From Tubiluchus corallicola (lineage: Eukaryota > Priapulida > Priapulimorpha > Priapulimorphida > Tubiluchidae), in NCBI GenBank assembly GCA_030141605.1, contig JAQGDQ010000070.1, positions 222,001 through 286,000 of the forward strand: DNA of 64,000 nt. Reading direction: 5' to 3'. This document shows, piece by piece, positions 1 through 13,848 of the stretch. Each line of letters begins with the position of its first letter. The stretch's first letter is position 1. Position numbers and translations under genes: made by a program. The notes beneath the pieces are model-generated. The model was not told where the DNA came from. It saw only the letters and a program-made list of their open reading frames with translations, and did not search any database.

Positions 1-2170
1 ACTGAGTCGACGGACATGCTAACTTTTCGGTGAAGCCTCATTATTGAATATAGATAATAACAAATCTTTGATTAACTAGTTTTACTCCGTTTTTGAGGTT
101 ACTCAATTCTGGGACGGTTATTGACTTAACCATGAAAAAACAGGCGCATACAATGACTAATAAAAGGCATTAGGTTCTTTCATTAGATGTGCATGCATGT
201 TTTGATTTACGCCCTCCTGCGGATACGGTTTCACTCTTTTTCCGGATTTTAACGATTCGCTGAAGACAAATTGTTTGAATTTGCTACGTTTGTTTACAAG
301 TCGTCTATCGATTTCTTCTCCCTATCATTTTAGTAATTGATCAGGCCATCAATCTTACTCAGCTTGTAGTCGATGATAGGTTGAATTCTCGCAAAAACGA
401 CGCACCGATCTGCTTCATTAACACGACGACTTTGGCATGCAACTGTCTCTAGACGAAGTTTTCCACCCACTTGTAGAGAGAAGAATGGAAGAAGAGGAAG
501 ACTGAAAAGAAAGAGGTTTCTTGAGGTCAGTCAAGCTTTTGCGTGATTGTGAGAACTGTTGCCAGATAAAGCCAAGTTGCCAAAGGAAGATTAATGTTGT
601 TCAATTCACAAACGCGTGGTTCTTGAAAAACACGTTGTTCAAAAGCTAGATTTAAGAATGCGATTGGCCTGTCCAAAATATCTTGAAAATTTAAAAAATT
701 TAGTGTTTCGTCTTATTTTCACTATCTTAATCGGGAATGCGCCAGTAAAATGGCTTCCAATGTCCCCCAACTAGCTTCAGTAGACAGTTGAGGATCGTTT
801 TTGTTACTGTGGCAGTGAATTGTTCCCCCATCTGAGGGTATATTGTGTAACTGTCTGATTAAAGGCGTCTTATATACGCATCTTGTGTCAGTAGCCTGGC
901 TGTGCACTGCGTCAGTGCGGGATAATGTTACACAATATATCCTAATTAACGAACCCTGCATCCTTGTGGTAACAACTATAGAGGTCGAATTAATAAGTGA
1001 AACTAGATGTCTTTCTAGTAGTGCTCCCCCGATGTTTTGAACAAAGCTTAAAATTAAGTAAAATTACTTTTGCTGCCATGTTATTTAGTTACTAATTCTT
1101 ATTCTGCCATTAGTTGGAAATTGGCCTGGAGACATTTGGTCTGTATTTGAAACTGTTATCATACATTATGCATGAACTGGGACATATGACGCGCCACCTG
1201 TTGACTGACCAGAGACTTTTTTGTTGCGCTTGTAGGCACGGGCTTGGTACCTTTTTGTAAATTTGGAAAAGTATTTTACTCTCGTAATTTCGTTATTCAT
1301 TTATCTGCATAAACTTCCCATTCTCGATATAAAACAGATTTGATATAATTTTTCTTCTTACTTTGATAGCTGCTTTATCCTAGAAGCAATTTTGTGTAAG
1401 GTCTTTCCTTTTTGGTAACGCACCATAAACAGTTGCCTAAGCTTTTTTAAAGTACATATGTCTGTTAAAAGTTGTACGATATTAAAAACCAATGCTTTTA
1501 ATTTCATTGTTATCAACAATTTTTTGTGTATGACATATATCGTTTTGGTCTCTCTCTCTAATGTTATTTCTACTATGTAAATAATTTCAACATATTTTTT
1601 TCTTTTCACTGTTTTTTACATATAGATCGTATTCTTAGTTTTTTATTTATTTGTCTTAATATAAATCGTTAGTTTATTAACCCATTGCTATAGCAGTGAA
1701 ATGTTCTTGGAAAGGGGATTACTAAGATTACTCAGAGATTGAGCATCTAACTGTAATGTCATCGAACTAGAAACGGCAACTTACTAGAATCAACATTCTC
1801 CCTTTAGCGGATAATAATACCAATTGTGCAGTCGACATTGGCCGTTTCTTTGTTTTAACCTGCTATTCTCTGCTGGAGGGTACACATACAGTACGCTGGA
1901 GGGTACACATACAGTATATACTACATGCAGATTAGTCTTGCAGTCGCCATATTTGACGAAGTACTACCGTTGTGCCATCGTGGTGTTTTGTTCGTAGTTT
2001 GCACCTATGAGCAAAGTCATAAGTTATAAGAAACTGCTTGAGAAATTGTTCATCAAAATAATAATTTTTGCCATTTGAAATCGTAACATATGGGTTACCT
2101 TCCGTTTCTTTTTTCAAGTCTTGTTGGTTGTTGTTGCACAAAAAATATCAAGAACTTTTTTTACTATTTC
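1..2170. other. No gene recognised
   Basis: AT-rich sequence in which only short chance reading frames are present. A 22-23 base direct repeat (GGAGGGTACACATACAGTA) occurs twice near 1876-1918. No exon homologous to RYK or any other family was recognised. Confidence 0.5.
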
Positions 2171-2178
2171 TCAAAGGA

Positions 2179-2545
2179 GGGTGACCGGTAATAAGGTCAC
2201 ACGAAAAGTCACAGAAAAAAAATCACACAGTTAATTTTTGGTGGCCGGAAAAAGTCACAATTTTGGCTGGGAAAGATAATCAAATAAAAATATTCTAGTC
2301 ATTTAAAATTTATTTGTGTTTAAGTACCATACATAATTAAAGTAATAAAGCAGAAACTATTTTAAATCAGTTATTAACGCGCAATATATGACTTGTACAT
2401 ATTGACAACACTGCAATATGTCACTATAACATAACTATATGTTGGCATTACATGTATCTAAAAAATTCGCGTTTTGTTCAATATCTTAGGTTTAGGGTTA
2501 TTTCTTTTTTCCTGTGACAATTTTCTGTCACCTTTTTAGCTGGAT
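2179..2545. repeat. Fold-back dispersed repeat, copy 1
   Basis: The copy begins with GTGACCGGTAATAAGGTCAC and ends around TAGGGTTATTTCTTTTTTCC TGTGAC. Sequence near the left end (GTCACAGAAAAAA) is roughly inverted at the right end (TTTTTTCCTGTGAC). Both ends recur at 13331-13535. This copy has about 190 extra bases in the middle (about 2285-2480). No coding capacity, so it resembles a non-autonomous MITE or fold-back element. Confidence 0.6.
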
Positions 2546-5500
2546 TCTCCTTAAGTTGGGGTTTTTAAACACACAGTTCTTGGTTGACGCGCGACCGCCA
2601 GACGGCACTCAGACTTAGCAAAAATGTCTTTGTCTGGAGTGTCTTTCGGGCTTTTAAGACACTGTCCTGTTGGTAATTAGTTTTCGTGCGGAAACTTTTT
2701 CTGCTCTATGATGAAAAGGGTGGATTTTCTAAAAAAAAAGAGCTTTACCATATGCCACAGCGTTTAACGGTGTTTTCGTAAATTTTATGACATTTATGTC
2801 GGCTCGAGGATAGTTGCCATCTGCTTACAGTCAGTTGACGTTAAACTATCTATCTACTAATTCGCAAGTAAAGATCACGATGCTAAAGATCCGCCACCAA
2901 CCGGTAGTATGGAGTCACCCGCCTACAGTGAATTACTTCGAAGAATGGCCTGTTGTTTCGTCATCTGATACTTGGTCGAGATGACAAAGGCTCCTTATTA
3001 GGAAGCCTTGCCCCTCACACTAACAGCCTATTAACTTAGAAAGACAAAAATAATTTGTCATTGACGGGGATTGTTTATGTAATAAAACATGAAGAAGAAT
3101 CGGATGCTTAAAGGAAAAATGAGACGCGTAAATAGACAATGTGAGAAAGTGTGGGGAAAGAAAACTACATAAGTGGGTATTAGAATATGTGAGTGATATA
3201 TTTCGGTTTTACTGAAGCAAATTTCGATTTATCGGAAACTTTATTTACAGTTAACGGGTCCGTAATCCTTTTACATACATTCTGTATGTACTCAGCACAC
3301 GAGTAATTTAAATCATCATACAATATCTGTAAACCAAACTACCTGGTAATGTTGATTTTCTAATTCGTATAATTGATATAAAGGTCTTGATTCTCAAGTC
3401 CATAAATGTGGGTAATTTTATAGTGTAGCGTATACATCCGATCCCATAATTTCCTGCATACTTGGCTTCATCTAAATGGCTTCTCTGTTGCCTGTAATTA
3501 AGTGTTGGATAAGGTCCTTTTCATACCAACCCTTCTGCGCCCACAAGTGAAACGGCAAACAATTAAAAGCGCGCCTAATTGACTTTGCCTGTTCTGCCAT
3601 GCAGAGTTGAAGTTGCAGCAGCAAGATTTCAGCCATCTTGAGGGAGTCACTAGCCTCGTAATTTGATTCACCCTCCCGGGTCTGACTCGGATTACATTAT
3701 CGTGTTTGCGTGACCTATGCTTACGTGGTAACGAACGGTTATCTGATCGCAGATGTCCAGATAGTTTCCGGACAGCCCACTAGGGGTTTGATCTTGCTGC
3801 AGACAGTCTTGCTGGCATGTTATCTGGCTTCTATAGAAACCTACACAGAATTTCGATATCTTGTCACAGGAAAGGTGTACTTGTGTTTAATAGCTGTGGA
3901 CTTGTGGTTGAAAGGCCAGAGAGACTAAGGTCGTAGCATGACATTTTGTTGTTCTTTTGTCCCTCTCAAGTACACCTCAAAAACAAAAGGTCACAGTGAA
4001 AGACAATTTGACAATAAATGGGTATAACTCATATAAATTGGTAAAACATGTATGAGATCTTAAAAACTAAGAAAAAGCTCAACATTACAAGAACACTGTT
4101 TGACACTTCGAAATATGAATTATCGCTAAGGTAGACATTCAAAGCCCCTTACGTATCAGAATTAGTATTGTTCAAGATCTGTAAATCAAAAGGCTCGTAT
4201 GGTAACTCTAAAACATCCTCAGCCCCACAATTCATACCCCAACCTCAACCCACGTCTTTCAGAGCTTGTAGGGGTGTGGATTGTGAAGGTTTTTAGAACC
4301 AGTCGTGTCACTGTTGGGGCCTTTAGTTTAGGTCTCGACCATGTTTCAGTCAGCAAGGCTGACTTGTTGATTCCGCTCTGATTACAGCTGATCTGTTGTG
4401 TGTTTGGAAATGGTCGTAGTAAATTAGACCACATCCCGAAAACATGTATTCAATCAACTTTAGGCAACAATCCGGGAAATTGATGTCACCCACAATCAGC
4501 GATTCGATCAGTAACCCTTTCAACGTTCTGCTTTGACATTGTGTGGGTTTATTGTGCTGTTTTAGCGCATGGTTACTGGAAAGCGTCTTAGGTGACAGTT
4601 TAAATTTATTTACAAAAACGCAAGATCAGCAATGACAGATAATTTCCAACGTTTAACACGCAGCAAAGGTCGATGTGCTTCACCAAAAGATTGATCCCTA
4701 TTGTTATTGGCACTTTTTAGGCTAAATTTTCTGAAGTCTTTCTATTCCCTGTCTCTCTTTTTCTTTTTCTGTCTCTATCTCCCCTCCTCGTCCCCTCTTT
4801 CTCTTCCCCGGATCTCTATCCCTCATTTTCTTTGTTTTTCATCGCTCCCTTCAAAGCCGTGCTCGTAAAATTTCATGCCATTAAGAATGCCGTTAGTTTC
4901 ATGATCCTACAGTCGGCCCTATAAACGCAATTACAATCTAGTAGAGAGTGCAGTGACCATTAGCACTGTTACAGCTTCCAATCCCATTTACACTCGCGCG
5001 AATGTGATACCGCACTTGAACGCCAGGAGGCGCAGTTCTTTGTATCACTACCCCGTTTCCGCTATGTTTCTGAAGCCATACGTCCTCTAATCCGCCGTGT
5101 GGTGCTGTGTTTGTTTAAAGACTCACTATTTTATGCCTCATGCATATTGCATGTCTAAATGCCACATGCTCTGTCTAAACTTTGTGTATACACATTGCCT
5201 CTTTCTCTCACAGCTTTTTTTATTGACGTAAAATACGTCTTGCCACGAATAGCTTATTTTTTGTGCCCGTCATTCTGGCAGCTCGTTGAATTCAAGATTT
5301 CCCAGTACATGTATTTATGAACTCAGAAATTTCGACTAGAACAGGAAATCAACTGTTCGATTGTTTTCTAGCCAGCTCCCGACTGTTGCTGGCTTCAGTG
5401 TGACGTACCGTACTATTGATATATTTGGCCAGGCCAGGTTGCCCTTGAAAATGATCTTGTGCATGTTTTTATACAGGTGTTGCATATTGAGACAGGTGAA

Positions 5501-7987
5501 TGATGGTACAGACGCGGCATTAGGGTTGACAGTTAGTATTTTTATGCAGTTGTTCAGAACTCTGCAAGAGAGAATCGGGCACTTAGCGTCAAGTCTAACC
5601 AAATGCAAATAATTGTAACAGTATCGGTAATTGGGAAGGGGTAGGATACAAGGTTAAGGCAATAAAACAAAGTTTGTTTCAATGTGTCATTGTTTAAAGG
5701 TATGATTTCTGTTTTCAATTTTTTAACAATTAAACTGCACCGACAAAACTATTGCCGCTTCCGAAATGTTTTATAATTTTGCACTTGGCGGCTCTTTTGC
5801 ATCCAGAAGTCCTGTCGGTCAAGAGGTGAAATAAGTGCACTGGACATGCGAATCCGGAGAAATGCGAAACCACTGGCTATTTTTCTTCCCTTTAGCCTTC
5901 CTTTATTCACTGTCGGGTCGATTGTGCTTTAGAGGATGCCGACATGTCTTCTTGTCGTGTCGGCATGATAACATTAGCTATTTGTCAACCATTAACCGCA
6001 GTGAATGCCGGGAAGGGTCTAGTCCATTTACGAGGACACGGACACCATGTTTGCTTATCATCAGTGGTTTCGTGCGCTGGATGGAAGCTCTTTGTTCTCA
6101 GTAACCCAGAAACAGCTCTTATCCTGCTTCTGTTGATTCAGTGTTATAGTTCGGTGTTACATATACATGTATGTATATGTGTGTGTCGTAAAGACGCATG
6201 TGCAAACAGCGCCTAATTGTATACAAAATATAAATGTATATCCTCGAATAAAATTTAGCGATATAAGTTTGAATATTGGGGCTAGAAAATACTTTGTTTT
6301 TTCTTTAATGAAGTTAGGTGAACTCAAAAAAGATATGTAGTGAATCTTTGGACAAATTTTCAGTTAGATCGCTTCCTTCTGTAACTTCCAATAGCTTCAC
6401 TAATAACGCTTCTCTTGTAAGGCTCACAATGTACTTTCACAATGCTTTTGTAAATTGTTGGGAAGTTTTCTTTGTGAAATAGCCATGGTTTTTTCTTAGA
6501 AAATTGAGAAACAAGATGTTTGCAAATATAAGCAAACATTTTATAAAAGTTTATTGTCGTATAAGTAGCGTGATTTGTTGGTCTACGGACAAGACATAAA
6601 AATAGCGGTCTGGAGAGCATCGAGGACTAACATACGAGGCTTCGTTCCTTAATAATGTTTACAAATGCGACCTCAGTCTTTAAGAAAAATACAAGTAGAG
6701 ATTGTAAGAAAAAAACCTGGATTGCACTTATAGATAGTCGAAACTATGAATGTATTGTATAAATGGCGTCGTGCTGAGTCAGCAACTTGGTATCAGCTTA
6801 GCGCAACTAAATGCAGCATTTATGGCGATGATGGAAACGTGTAGCAGATAAAATACTTAAATGTGTACGAGACTTGTCGCTATTTTCTTTGTTTCGCGCA
6901 TAGTCACTCATTATAGGTGTTTACTTAGGGCTAATTGAGCGTTGTTTTTTTGTGCAATTTGATAACGTTTCTGTTCCACTGAGCGCATTGATTTGTTATA
7001 ATGTAGCTAAATATTGCTAGTACGAATCATAGCGTAGAATTATGTATGCGTATATTTTTTGCTTAAATTCTGCTAAGTTACTACGACTAAATTTTAGAAG
7101 GTGGACTAATTCCTACGCAAATAATACTAGTACCTGTAAAGACACTTTCGCGGTACTGTAAATAATTAATATCGCGTAAGGGCGTTTAGTTACAATTAGG
7201 CATATGCATAATTGAAAATATAATGAATAATTTTGTGTAGGCTACGCCAATTGCTGCTTCATGTCGGCAACGTTCGTAAATATGGGAACTGAAGCAGACA
7301 GAGATGTTTTAATTAGCCTGCTAGACTTGTTATTCCACGTGTATGACGATGTTCTTTACAAACTATTGCATAAGACTCATTCACATTTAGAATTTTAGAT
7401 CTGTCCTGCACAGGAAGTGATCATTGGCGTTCAGTTATAGTACAAAATCCAGTTCGTAGTAGGTGTCGTACAAAAAAGTGATCATTTGAGTTCAGGCACA
7501 GTACAAGTTGTAATTTGTAGTAAGTTACTGTACAACATTATCGAGTTATGAGAGTGTAGTATCAGGCACCTCTCTGGGGAGTATATTAGGGCTTTTTTAT
7601 TTGTATTGCTTGTTAATGATTCGCCAGAAGTCTTGTACATTTTCATCTGTATTTTTCTGAGACTGGGAATGACAAGAACGTAGCCTTTAAACGACGAACA
7701 ACAAATATGCTGTACAGCATACGTTTGTGTATAAATAAACCGGTGCTTTTTTGAAGTCGACCTAGGAGTAAGGGACTTTCGCTTTCTTTGACTACGCTAA
7801 AGCAAAACAAACGCCAAACCGGCGTGTTTATGGCGGTAAAGCATTTAACGACATCAAGCTGATTTGTGAGTCTTGTTCTAATCAAATGGCTTCCTGCTTA
7901 ATTAACTCTCGCTGCAGCTGCGGTAGCCTTGCTTATAAACATCTGTTTAACACTCGTCACATTGACATGTGGCAACAGAATCATCTC
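2546..7987. other. No gene recognised
   Basis: AT-rich, apparently non-coding. It has a pyrimidine-rich tract at about 4736-4850 and a loose 60-base direct repeat at about 7410-7540 (GTGATCATT...GTTCAG...GTACAA). Reading frames of up to about 90 codons show no family signature. Confidence 0.5.
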
Positions 7988-8470
7988 AATTTTTTTCATA
8001 TCACGCAGAACCTTTGCATTTTTTCATATGACACAGTACCCTTTCCAATTTTTCATATCACACAGTACCCTTTCCAATTTTTCATATCACACAGTACCCT
8101 TTCCAATTTTTCATATCACACAGAATCTTTTTCAGTTTTTTCATATCACACACAATCTTTCCAATTTTTTCATATCACGCAGAACCTTTCCAATTTTTAA
8201 ATATCACACAGAACTTCTCCAATTTTTTCATATCACACAGTACCGTTTCCAATTTTTTCATATCCCACAGTACCGTTTCCAATTTTTCGTATCACACAGA
8301 ATCTTTTTCAATGTTTTCATATCACACACAATCTTTCCAATTTTTTATATCACACACAAAACCTTTTCCAATTTTTAAATATCACACAGAACCCTTCCCC
8401 ATTGTTTCGTATCACGCAAGAACCCTTTTCAATTTTTTCATATCACACAGATGACAAACCCTTTCCATTT
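7988..8470. repeat. Minisatellite, 29-31 bp unit, about 16 copies
   Basis: The core TTTTTCATATCACACAG plus a variable (A)(A/C)CCTTTCCAA segment is repeated with spacing 29-31. Local variants are CATATCACGCAG, AAATATCACACAG and TATCCCACAG. Because the period shifts around multiples of three, two overlapping open frames (7886-8200 and 7929-8378) encode FHITQ-like repeats; I regard these as by-products. Confidence 0.9.
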
Positions 8471-10552
8471 TTTTTCAATAATTGATTTTAAGGTTGTATA
8501 ACACCGATCAGTAAGCCAACTAATTTTAAAGTTTCCTCAATGTCATTGATTTGACCTTGGTGTGCGTCTGAGGTCACGCCATGCTATTGACCTTGGAGGC
8601 ACGTAGCCTAACTGGTCCACGACTGACGGCTTCATATTCTTTTTTGATGTGAATCCTCACAGGTTCATAACCTCAAAGGTTCTTGAAGCCAGCCGCTTGA
8701 AGCGAGCGTGAGCTTGAGTACGCCTGAAGCTATATTATTGAGACGATTTTGCCAAGTTACTACATTTGTATTAAATGGTTTTTGAAGCTGAATCGTCACT
8801 GTATTGATAACTGTGAGTGACCGTTTGTGAAGCCAAACTCTTCCCGACATTTTGGATGTTTTCGGCTCAGTTCATGCTGATGACGTATGCACACATGTAT
8901 AAATATATTATTATAGATTGCTTCCTGTGACAACTTTTGTAGCCAAAACCAAGCTAAATTGCGGGCGATTTTAATTAATAAAACTTCGGAAATTGTAGAA
9001 TACTGCTGACCTTGTATGCGTGGCGTCCATGGCGAGAGGACGTCCGATTTTTGCCGAGGGCACGCGTAAGTGTGTCTGCAATCACCGGGAAATGTTTGCT
9101 GGGTTTCATGTATCTATTTAGCGTAGGTTTTTAGAATGAAGAGTTGCCTGAGTGAAAACCAACACAGCCACAGATGGTCCATGTCTTGTTGCATGTCATG
9201 TAAACACGTACCATATGCAGCAGATTTCGTACGTCCTATGCTAGCGCGCTGCTCCTCTCACTATGTGGACGAATGCGCAATCCTGCTGTTCGTCCTTGAT
9301 GGGGGTTGAGGTCGAGGACACCGAGGTTGTGGATTTTGAGTTTAAACATAACGAGTGTGCGGGCACAACGTTAGATATTTAGCTGTATTTTCGGTTTTTA
9401 GCTTTTTCACACGATGAAAACGCCCATACTTTTGTGAACTCTCATTTTGATTATCAACAGCATATATTGCTCCCAGTTAATTGATCTAATTACTACAAAT
9501 TTTGCCACAGTTCACATTTACTCGCAGTGGTATGAATGTAGTATCCAGTAATACGGAAATCACTAAATTAGTAACTTTGGTAAAAAATTGAAATATTTTT
9601 TTCATGTGCATGCATATTTGAAAAAACTACTCAAAAAGAAACTTTTACAGATTATAGATACTGATAGTTGATTTTTCTTTTTCTGCATCACATTTTAATG
9701 CGTATATTGATTTTAGATATGTTTTTAATATACTATATTCATCACATTTTTATAGCTAGATTTAATGAAGTATTTGGCAACGAATAAAAAAATAAATTTT
9801 GTTAATTGTGTTTTTTCAAATAAGTGTTAAACTTCATTGTCCCCTACATGTCAAGTAATATCACACAGGCTTATTTTAAAGTATGTAATTAATTTTAATC
9901 GCCTAACTATAATTGTGTTTATGTGCCCAGGTATTTTATGTATTTTGTGAAATGTAAAATAAATTATTAAAAATGAGCACAGTAACGAGTCCCTGAATAC
10001 TGCCATTCTTTCGCTTGTTAAATGACCACTTACCAATAATAACGGCTTGTGTTATAAGCTTCAGTGCATCACTGTCAGAATGTCCCACTGATTTTCGCGA
10101 GTGTAGTTCTGCACTGATACGCAAAAACATAGTTTTGATAAACATATTAAAGCTACATAAAAGGTATGTTGCATTTTCAAAACGTTTACAGTGTCTATTC
10201 TTCCGCTATGTATGTTACCATCGTCAATGTGTAAATGTCAAAACATCTCGCAGTACATGCAACGTAAACAATCCTCCGTTACTTCTGCTGCTTAAAAATT
10301 TTCATAACAACTACTTTATTTGCCACTGTACTACACTTTTTCCCACTGGGCACAATATTTGTAGTCTCTCCCTCTTTTAGTTACAAACACTAACTGACTA
10401 ACAAGATGTTGTTATAGACTATTTAAAGTGATGACATGTAATGTACTATATAGTAGCATCACTTTGAGTAATAAAATGCATAGCTTTTTAACTAAGGAGC
10501 TATACAGTCGCTTATGCCATGCATGTGTCTGTAATCTTTTGCACTCAGACAT
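8471..10552. other. No gene recognised
   Basis: Mostly AT-rich. A locally CpG-dense patch at about 9010-9070 contains CCATGGCGAG and a strong GTAAGT word. See findings. No homology recognised. Confidence 0.4.
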
Positions 10553-10703
10553 GAGTTTTCTCTCGCAAGTTATTGCAGACAAGCATTACCGCGCGTGCAG
10601 ACTAGAGAGTTTTCCTCCGCAAGTTCTCTATGAGAGTCCTCGCTATGAATAATGCCGTCTGCAGTAACTTGCGAGAGTAAACTCTCTAGTCTGAACGCGT
10701 CAT
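10553..10703. repeat. Composite inverted repeat (two competing hairpins)
   Basis: Arm 10592-10625 is complementary to 10666-10699 (29 of 34 positions, loop 40). Arm 10561-10580 is complementary to 10657-10676 (19 of 20). The two pairings share 10666-10676, so they exclude each other. Key words are TCTCGCAAGTTATTGCAGAC and AGACTAGAGAGTTT. It is probably a small MITE or a nested fold-back element. Confidence 0.75.
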
Positions 10704-12311
10704 TAAAATTGCGACGACTGTTAAAGACTATCTAATGATTTTGTATTTTTCCTTATTGCATGACTTTTTAGTTTATGAGCACATGTTATTATGATATACT
10801 GTAACATGTAAACTCATTACGCATGCATGATACCTAATTATTGGCTTATTCTTTCACAGGTAGCAATAAAGCAGGTGCATATTTCAACACATTTCAGCAT
10901 CCTCTTGACTCTGTGCATGCTTTTATTAGTGAGTCTCCTCTGATCCACGTTAAACTATTAACGTCCTCGCTGAAAGCAATGGCATAATTTATGGTCCTTG
11001 TTCCAAGCGTATATATTACCTGTAATTGCTTTTACTTGCTGACTACGAAACCTTTCTGACAGGTGTATATTGTTTATAATAGTTGCACTTCTACTGACAA
11101 GTGAATTATTACATCATTAAGCCCCTAGTTAAGCGCCAATACATATGCTGGACAAGTATCAAATTCTCTGTGGCATATTTTTGTGAAAATGTTTGCCTGG
11201 CTGTAATAGAGTTGGTTCACGGTAAGTTTATGGATCGTGAGATAGCATTTAGTTAATAGTAAGAATGTAACAGAGTAAATAGACTGAAACTGTTCTTTTC
11301 TTTTATTTTTTTACTGTTTTCTTATAGAAATGTTAATTCTTAACGAGGATTCAAACTGATAATTTCAGCCTATTTTGTTTTCTGCCTAGTATATTTAACT
11401 CTGGTCTGTAGCGTTCGATCTTCAGCTTCAGTATTCATGGCCAGCGAGACATATCAGCTAAGCTGGGCCACCTCAAGGTTCTATTTTTGGTCCTCTGCTA
11501 TATGAACATTAACATTAAGGTTTATTTTTTGGTTGTTTTACCACAAGATTTTCTAGAGTTTAATCTATGCACGTCTTTTTTGTCTTTCTTGCCTGATGTT
11601 AGGATTGCCAGATATTCACTTCCCAAGAAATCAGTTGCCTTGAATTTATCTGTTTTGGGTTTGCCAGTGAGCGTGTTATATTCTTCACAACTGAACCGTA
11701 CCGTGTGTACAGAGTACAGATATCTAGAACAACCACTTGATTCAGTTCGCTTTATAGTGTTATTAGTGTTTTGCATCAGTTAAAAATATATTTTAGTAAT
11801 GTTTTAGTTTATGGTTTCCTTTACTTCAACTTTATTTCGAACTTATGTTGTCCCGTGGGCGCTATATATTTCTTGCTCTTTCTTATACAAGCTTGAAACG
11901 TTTTTACGAACTCTGTGGGGATATATTTTCGGAAAATACATTTTCCTCGTGCTGCCGGTATGAGAGTCGTGTGTGATGAAGAAACGGTAAAAGTGTGCTT
12001 GCTGAGTGCTGTGAGCGTTTGGCGATGATGATGAAACGATTTGGCGCGCTTGCTGATTTTACAGTAATAATTAGTAATTAGGTGCAGAACGTAGCGCTTC
12101 TTCATAAGCCTTTATAGTCTGGCAGATTCGTTACAAAAATTACAGAATGAATAAAATTTAGCCAAATTGATGCATTTAACTATAAAACTAGTGTAGACCC
12201 TCCTTAGTAAAGAAATGCTGCAACTTAGTTTTAACACAACTCAACACGCGTTAGGACGGCTTTCATTTCGCTAATTATTTTCTTTTCCCTTCACTTTATT
12301 TTTTCAAGGTA

Positions 12312-12312
<1 letters not shown>
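10704..12312. other. No gene recognised
   Basis: AT-rich. The open stretch before the GTAAGT at 11221 was inspected as a possible RYK first exon and rejected. Nothing else is recognisable. Confidence 0.4.

Positions 12313-12344
<32 letters not shown>
12313..12344. repeat. (TA)n microsatellite
   Basis: An uninterrupted alternating T/A run of about 30 bases. Confidence 0.95.
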
Positions 12345-12347
<3 letters not shown>

Positions 12348-13330
12348 TTCTTTATTTGTCATAAAAATGGTTCACTCATTATAATAAAATTGAGTAAGCC
12401 TCAGCGTAATGTTAAAATAACCACACTGTTCAAGACAAATGCGTCCAGTGCATACTAAAAAAACTAAAGTGCAAAACCATATACAATAAATGAACATTTA
12501 TAGTATAATGTCCCTTAGGTATTTTACTACACATAATTATGTTGCTTAGTCTTTTACTATACATAAATCTCTTACTACTTGGGAAGCTCTCTGGTTGTGT
12601 CTTGTAGCATTCCAATACCTAAACCTGTAAATGGTAAAAAAACTGCACGGCAAATATAACATTGCTGACACGCAGTCAAGACGCTTTCTTTGCCCTCGTT
12701 TCCAGCATTCAGCACCCTTAATGGACAGATTTATTTGTGCAAAGAATTAACGGACTTAATCAAACGGGTTGTTATGTGTGGACATACAAGCTCGTATTTG
12801 ACATCTTAATTCCGAACTGTCTATCCCGGCGCTTCTAAATGCGTTTTTCTGTTTGTCTGCAAACTCAGCACGTCTTTGTGGATTGTCCTGCGAATCAACT
12901 TGTTATTTGCTCGCCACCTTACTTTTCCTCAGACACACACTTAGTGCGCTTTGCTAAACTTGCAAATGCATATTGATGACGGGCACTGGCTCGGGCTTTT
13001 AAAATCCCATTAAAATCTCATCCAGCTATGGGATTATGTTTAGAAAGCAATATCTCAAATCTGTGTTGCTCAAAGGATTGTGTTACGAATGAAAAGACAG
13101 AGTTTTACTTTACGCGACATCTGGAGGGGTGTGTTTATTGTAACATTTTTGGTCTCTTTCATCAAGGGAGTGGGAGAGTCGTTGGGACATTTGTCCTGTT
13201 TTGTCGTAACCGTTTCCACGATTTGTCTATTTTATAATCATTGCAGCTTTCTTAATTGATGTCAGTTTTCATACAATTTTTCACTTGCATTTTTCAATAG
13301 AAGGGTCACGCTTGTCACTGTGCATTTTGT

Positions 13331-13535
13331 GGGTGACCGGTAATAAAGTCACAGGAAAAAGTCACGGAAAATGTCACGATTTTGGCTAGGAAAATTACTA
13401 GAAAAAAGTCACAATTAGTTTTAATAGGGGTAAAGGTTAAGGTTAGAGTTTAGGTTAGGGTTATTTCTTTTTTCCTGTGCCTTTTTTCAGGTAACTTTTT
13501 CTTGTGAGTTTTTTACGTGTTACTTTTTGGCTTGG
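13331..13535. repeat. Fold-back dispersed repeat, copy 2
   Basis: This copy shares the GTGACCGGTAATAA left end and the right-end TAGGGTTATTTC word with the element at 2179. Its interior is rich in GTCAC(A/G)GAAAA motifs on the left and TTTTTTCCTGTG on the right, so it could fold on itself. Telomere-like TTAGGG words occur inside (GGTTAAGGTTAGAGTTTAGG) but are not tandem. Confidence 0.6.
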
Positions 13536-13848
13536 ATTTCGATTGTGTTCAGGCTCGTTTTGACTGTGTTTTACTAGCTAAGCTGTATCTTTCTTGTGAT
13601 GTATGTTTGTTGTCTGTTTGTCGTCTAAGTTAACAATACTCAATAAATGATATAGTCATTTTTTCTATTCGAAACTTAAATTAACTCGACAAATTATTAC
13701 GCTAATATAAATTAAAACCACTTTAATCACATGCAGTGGTTATGCAAGTCTAATATAATGAAAACCAATCTAGTTAATCCTTTCTAATTTGCTAACACAT
13801 GCACCACTGCATTCACTTGAAGCATAGCCCGCCTCACTTGACCCGAAT

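Noticed and set aside
7929-8378. 149-codon open frame
   Set aside because: Encoded entirely by a minisatellite, with a second overlapping open frame.
11100-11221. Open stretch ending at a phase 1 GTAAGT donor, tested as RYK first exon
   Set aside because: The peptide (ending CLAVIELVHG) lacks the RYK lead-in and a start with signal peptide.
13440-13470. TTAGGG-like words as interstitial telomere
   Set aside because: Only isolated, imperfect words inside a dispersed repeat; no tandem run.
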